NCBI GenBank assembly: GCA_018660305.1
Contig: JABJKO010000310.1
Span: 1 to 6,026, forward strand
DNA: 6,026 bases
Direction of reading: 5' to 3'
From: Rhodospirillaceae bacterium
Lineage (GTDB): Bacteria > Pseudomonadota > Alphaproteobacteria > MPNO01 > UBA2964
Shown here: positions 4,946-6,026 of the stretch, one piece after another
Layout: every line of letters begins with the position of its first letter
Position numbering within the stretch: the stretch's first letter is position 1
Notes under the pieces: generated by a model
The model's input: only the letters and a program-made list of their open reading frames with translations
Told to the model about the DNA's origin: nothing
Databases searched by the model: none
Position numbers and translations under genes: made by a program

Positions 4946-5986
4946 TTACTTGCCGAAAATCATCTTGGCGGCCTGGGCAACCACCTTGGGATCGGCATTC
5001 TTGACGCCCTCATCCACCACTTTCTGGATCTGCTGACCGGTGGAGGCGATGACTCGAAGACCACGCTTCCTGGCCTCGGCCTGATAGGCCGGATCGCTCA
5101 CCATCTTGTTGAAGGCGGTGCGCAACGGCCCAACCAGATTTTTCGGCGCGCCCGGCGGCAATGCCAGACCGCGTCCGACCAGACCATGGGTTGCCATGAA
5201 CGCCACCATGGCCTTGTATTTTGAGGCAACAATATCGCCCAGCATGGGAACGTTGGGCAGATCCGGATCCTTGAAGTGGCCAAGCTGCATCAGCGGAACG
5301 GCAAACTTCTTATCCCCCTTGAACCAATGGGGCACGATGGAACTCCAGGCCAGCCAGTTGAAGCCGGTTCCGTCATGCTCACCCTGCTCCATGGCCAGGA
5401 TGGTCTTGCGCGATCCCTTGTATCCACCGATCTGCTTGATATTCAGACCCAGCGCTACCTTCATCACACGCGGCAGCAGGAACGAGGTCGATCCCGGACC
5501 GGTATGGCCGGCGATGGCCTGTTTGGTCTTCATATCGCGCCAATGTTTGATGCCGGTATCGGTCCGCAGCACGAAGATGGCATTGGTCTGGTTGGTGCCT
5601 CCGATCCAGGTGAATTCCGGCGCGTTGTATTTAATCTTCTTGGGCCGCATCAATTGCGATATGACAATCGAGTCCGCCGGCTCGATCAAATGCATGCCCT
5701 GTTTGGGCAGGACGTTATAGGCGTAGTTCACCGCCTTTAGACCACCGGCGCCCGGCATGGACTGGACGATGATGTTGGGGCTGCCAGCAAGATGCTTGGG
5801 CAGATGCTTGGACATCAGCCGCGCATATTTGCCATAGGTGCCACCAAACCCGTAGCCGATCAGGATGGTAATGGTCTTACCTTCATAGAAATCCGCGGCC
5901 TTGGCGGTGGGCGCAACGGCTGTGCCCCCTGAAACGACTGCCAATCCGAGAGCGGCAAGCGTGCCGTATTTAAAAAATCGGTACAT
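4946..5986 (-). CDS. Bug/TctC-family periplasmic solute-binding protein (tripartite tricarboxylate transporter type)
   Basis: A 346-aa secreted protein. Residues 1-30 are a Sec signal peptide: MYRFFKYG, a hydrophobic core (TLAALGLAVVSG), then AKA before cleavage at A30/A31. The mature part has the Bug layout: FYEGKTITILIGYGFGGTYG (33-52), the ARLMSKHLPKHLAGSP helix, VQSMPGAGGLKAVNYAYNVLPKQG (74-97), a TWIGGTNQTNAIFVLRTDTG segment (126-145) and the late LPPGAPKNLVGPLRTAFNKMVSDPAY (276-301). Bug proteins bind small, usually carboxylate, solutes and may deliver them to TctA/TctB-type membrane permeases; none is in the window. The usual GGxxD of the first loop, where Asp helps orient the ligand, appears here as GGTYGKYAR. 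The protein is of the subgroup with H-x-P-x-P and MPGAG, not the TctC type with NRPGAGG. AGGGAGGG (5998-5991) supports the start at 5986. It converges with the LeuCD-like operon, which suggests but does not prove a shared substrate pathway. Confidence 0.9.
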   Translation of the reverse strand: MYRFFKYGTLAALGLAVVSGGTAVAPTAKAADFYEGKTITILIGYGFGGTYGKYARLMSKHLPKHLAGSPNIIVQSMPGAGGLKAVNYAYNVLPKQGMHLIEPADSIVISQLMRPKKIKYNAPEFTWIGGTNQTNAIFVLRTDTGIKHWRDMKTKQAIAGHTGPGSTSFLLPRVMKVALGLNIKQIGGYKGSRKTILAMEQGEHDGTGFNWLAWSSIVPHWFKGDKKFAVPLMQLGHFKDPDLPNVPMLGDIVASKYKAMVAFMATHGLVGRGLALPPGAPKNLVGPLRTAFNKMVSDPAYQAEARKRGLRVIASTGQQIQKVVDEGVKNADPKVVAQAAKMIFGK

Positions 5987-5990
5987 GGAT

Positions 5991-6026
5991 CCCTCCCTGG
6001 AGATAAATCAATTAATACAAACGAAG
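5991..6026 (-). promoter_or_regulatory. ribosome site and start of the upstream region of the binding-protein gene
   Basis: On the minus strand AGGGAGGG (5998-5991) lies 4 nt from the ATG at 5986, a strong Shine-Dalgarno site. The bases beyond it (6003-6026) turn AT-rich and contain TATTAA, a possible -10 element, but the matching -35 would be outside the window. Confidence 0.5.

Overview
The window looks like a chromosomal segment of a GC-rich Gram-negative bacterium, most likely an alphaproteobacterium of the Rhodospirillales or a related group. This placement is inference from three things: the style of the proteins (a Bug/TctC-type binding protein, a long-form LeuC-like dehydratase, a PyrK-like flavoprotein), the GC-rich third codon positions, and the classical AGGAGG-like ribosome sites. 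I see no rRNA, tRNA, CRISPR array, insertion sequence, prophage gene or integration site.

Layout, left to right. Positions 1-306 (minus) hold the first 102 codons of a PyrK-like FAD/iron-sulfur electron-transfer subunit; the gene runs off the left edge. It appears to use a TTG start behind a strong Shine-Dalgarno site, with a plausible promoter just upstream. Positions 442-1320 (minus) encode a 292-aa XRE-type regulator: an N-terminal helix-turn-helix plus a long uncharacterised C-terminal part. A strikingly AT-rich divergent intergenic region with a short perfect palindrome separates it from 1476-2612 (plus). That gene encodes a 378-aa soluble, mostly helical protein that I cannot assign to any family, with base composition less GC-rich than its neighbours.

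After a 242-bp gap, 2855-4264 and 4268-4900 (plus) form a two-gene operon. It encodes the large and small subunits of an aconitase-superfamily hydro-lyase of the 3-isopropylmalate dehydratase (LeuC/LeuD) type. The three cluster cysteines are kept, but several normally invariant motif positions are changed in both subunits. The pair is therefore better read as a divergent paralogue acting on an unknown hydroxy-acid than as the leucine-pathway enzyme. Facing it, 4946-5986 (minus) encodes a secreted Bug/TctC-family solute-binding protein. The two transcription units converge on a strong hairpin at 4900-4925; its UUCG loop and T-rich flank show that it mainly terminates the binding-protein transcript.

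Working model (inference): the binding protein captures a small carboxylate in the periplasm, and the LeuCD-like enzyme dehydrates or isomerises a related 2-hydroxy-carboxylate in the cytoplasm. No membrane transporter subunits and no other leu genes are visible here. The regulator and the 378-aa protein share a divergent promoter region and may form a separate regulatory pair. The most interesting items are the altered active-site motifs of the LeuCD-like pair and the unassigned 378-aa protein; nothing here proves a new system.
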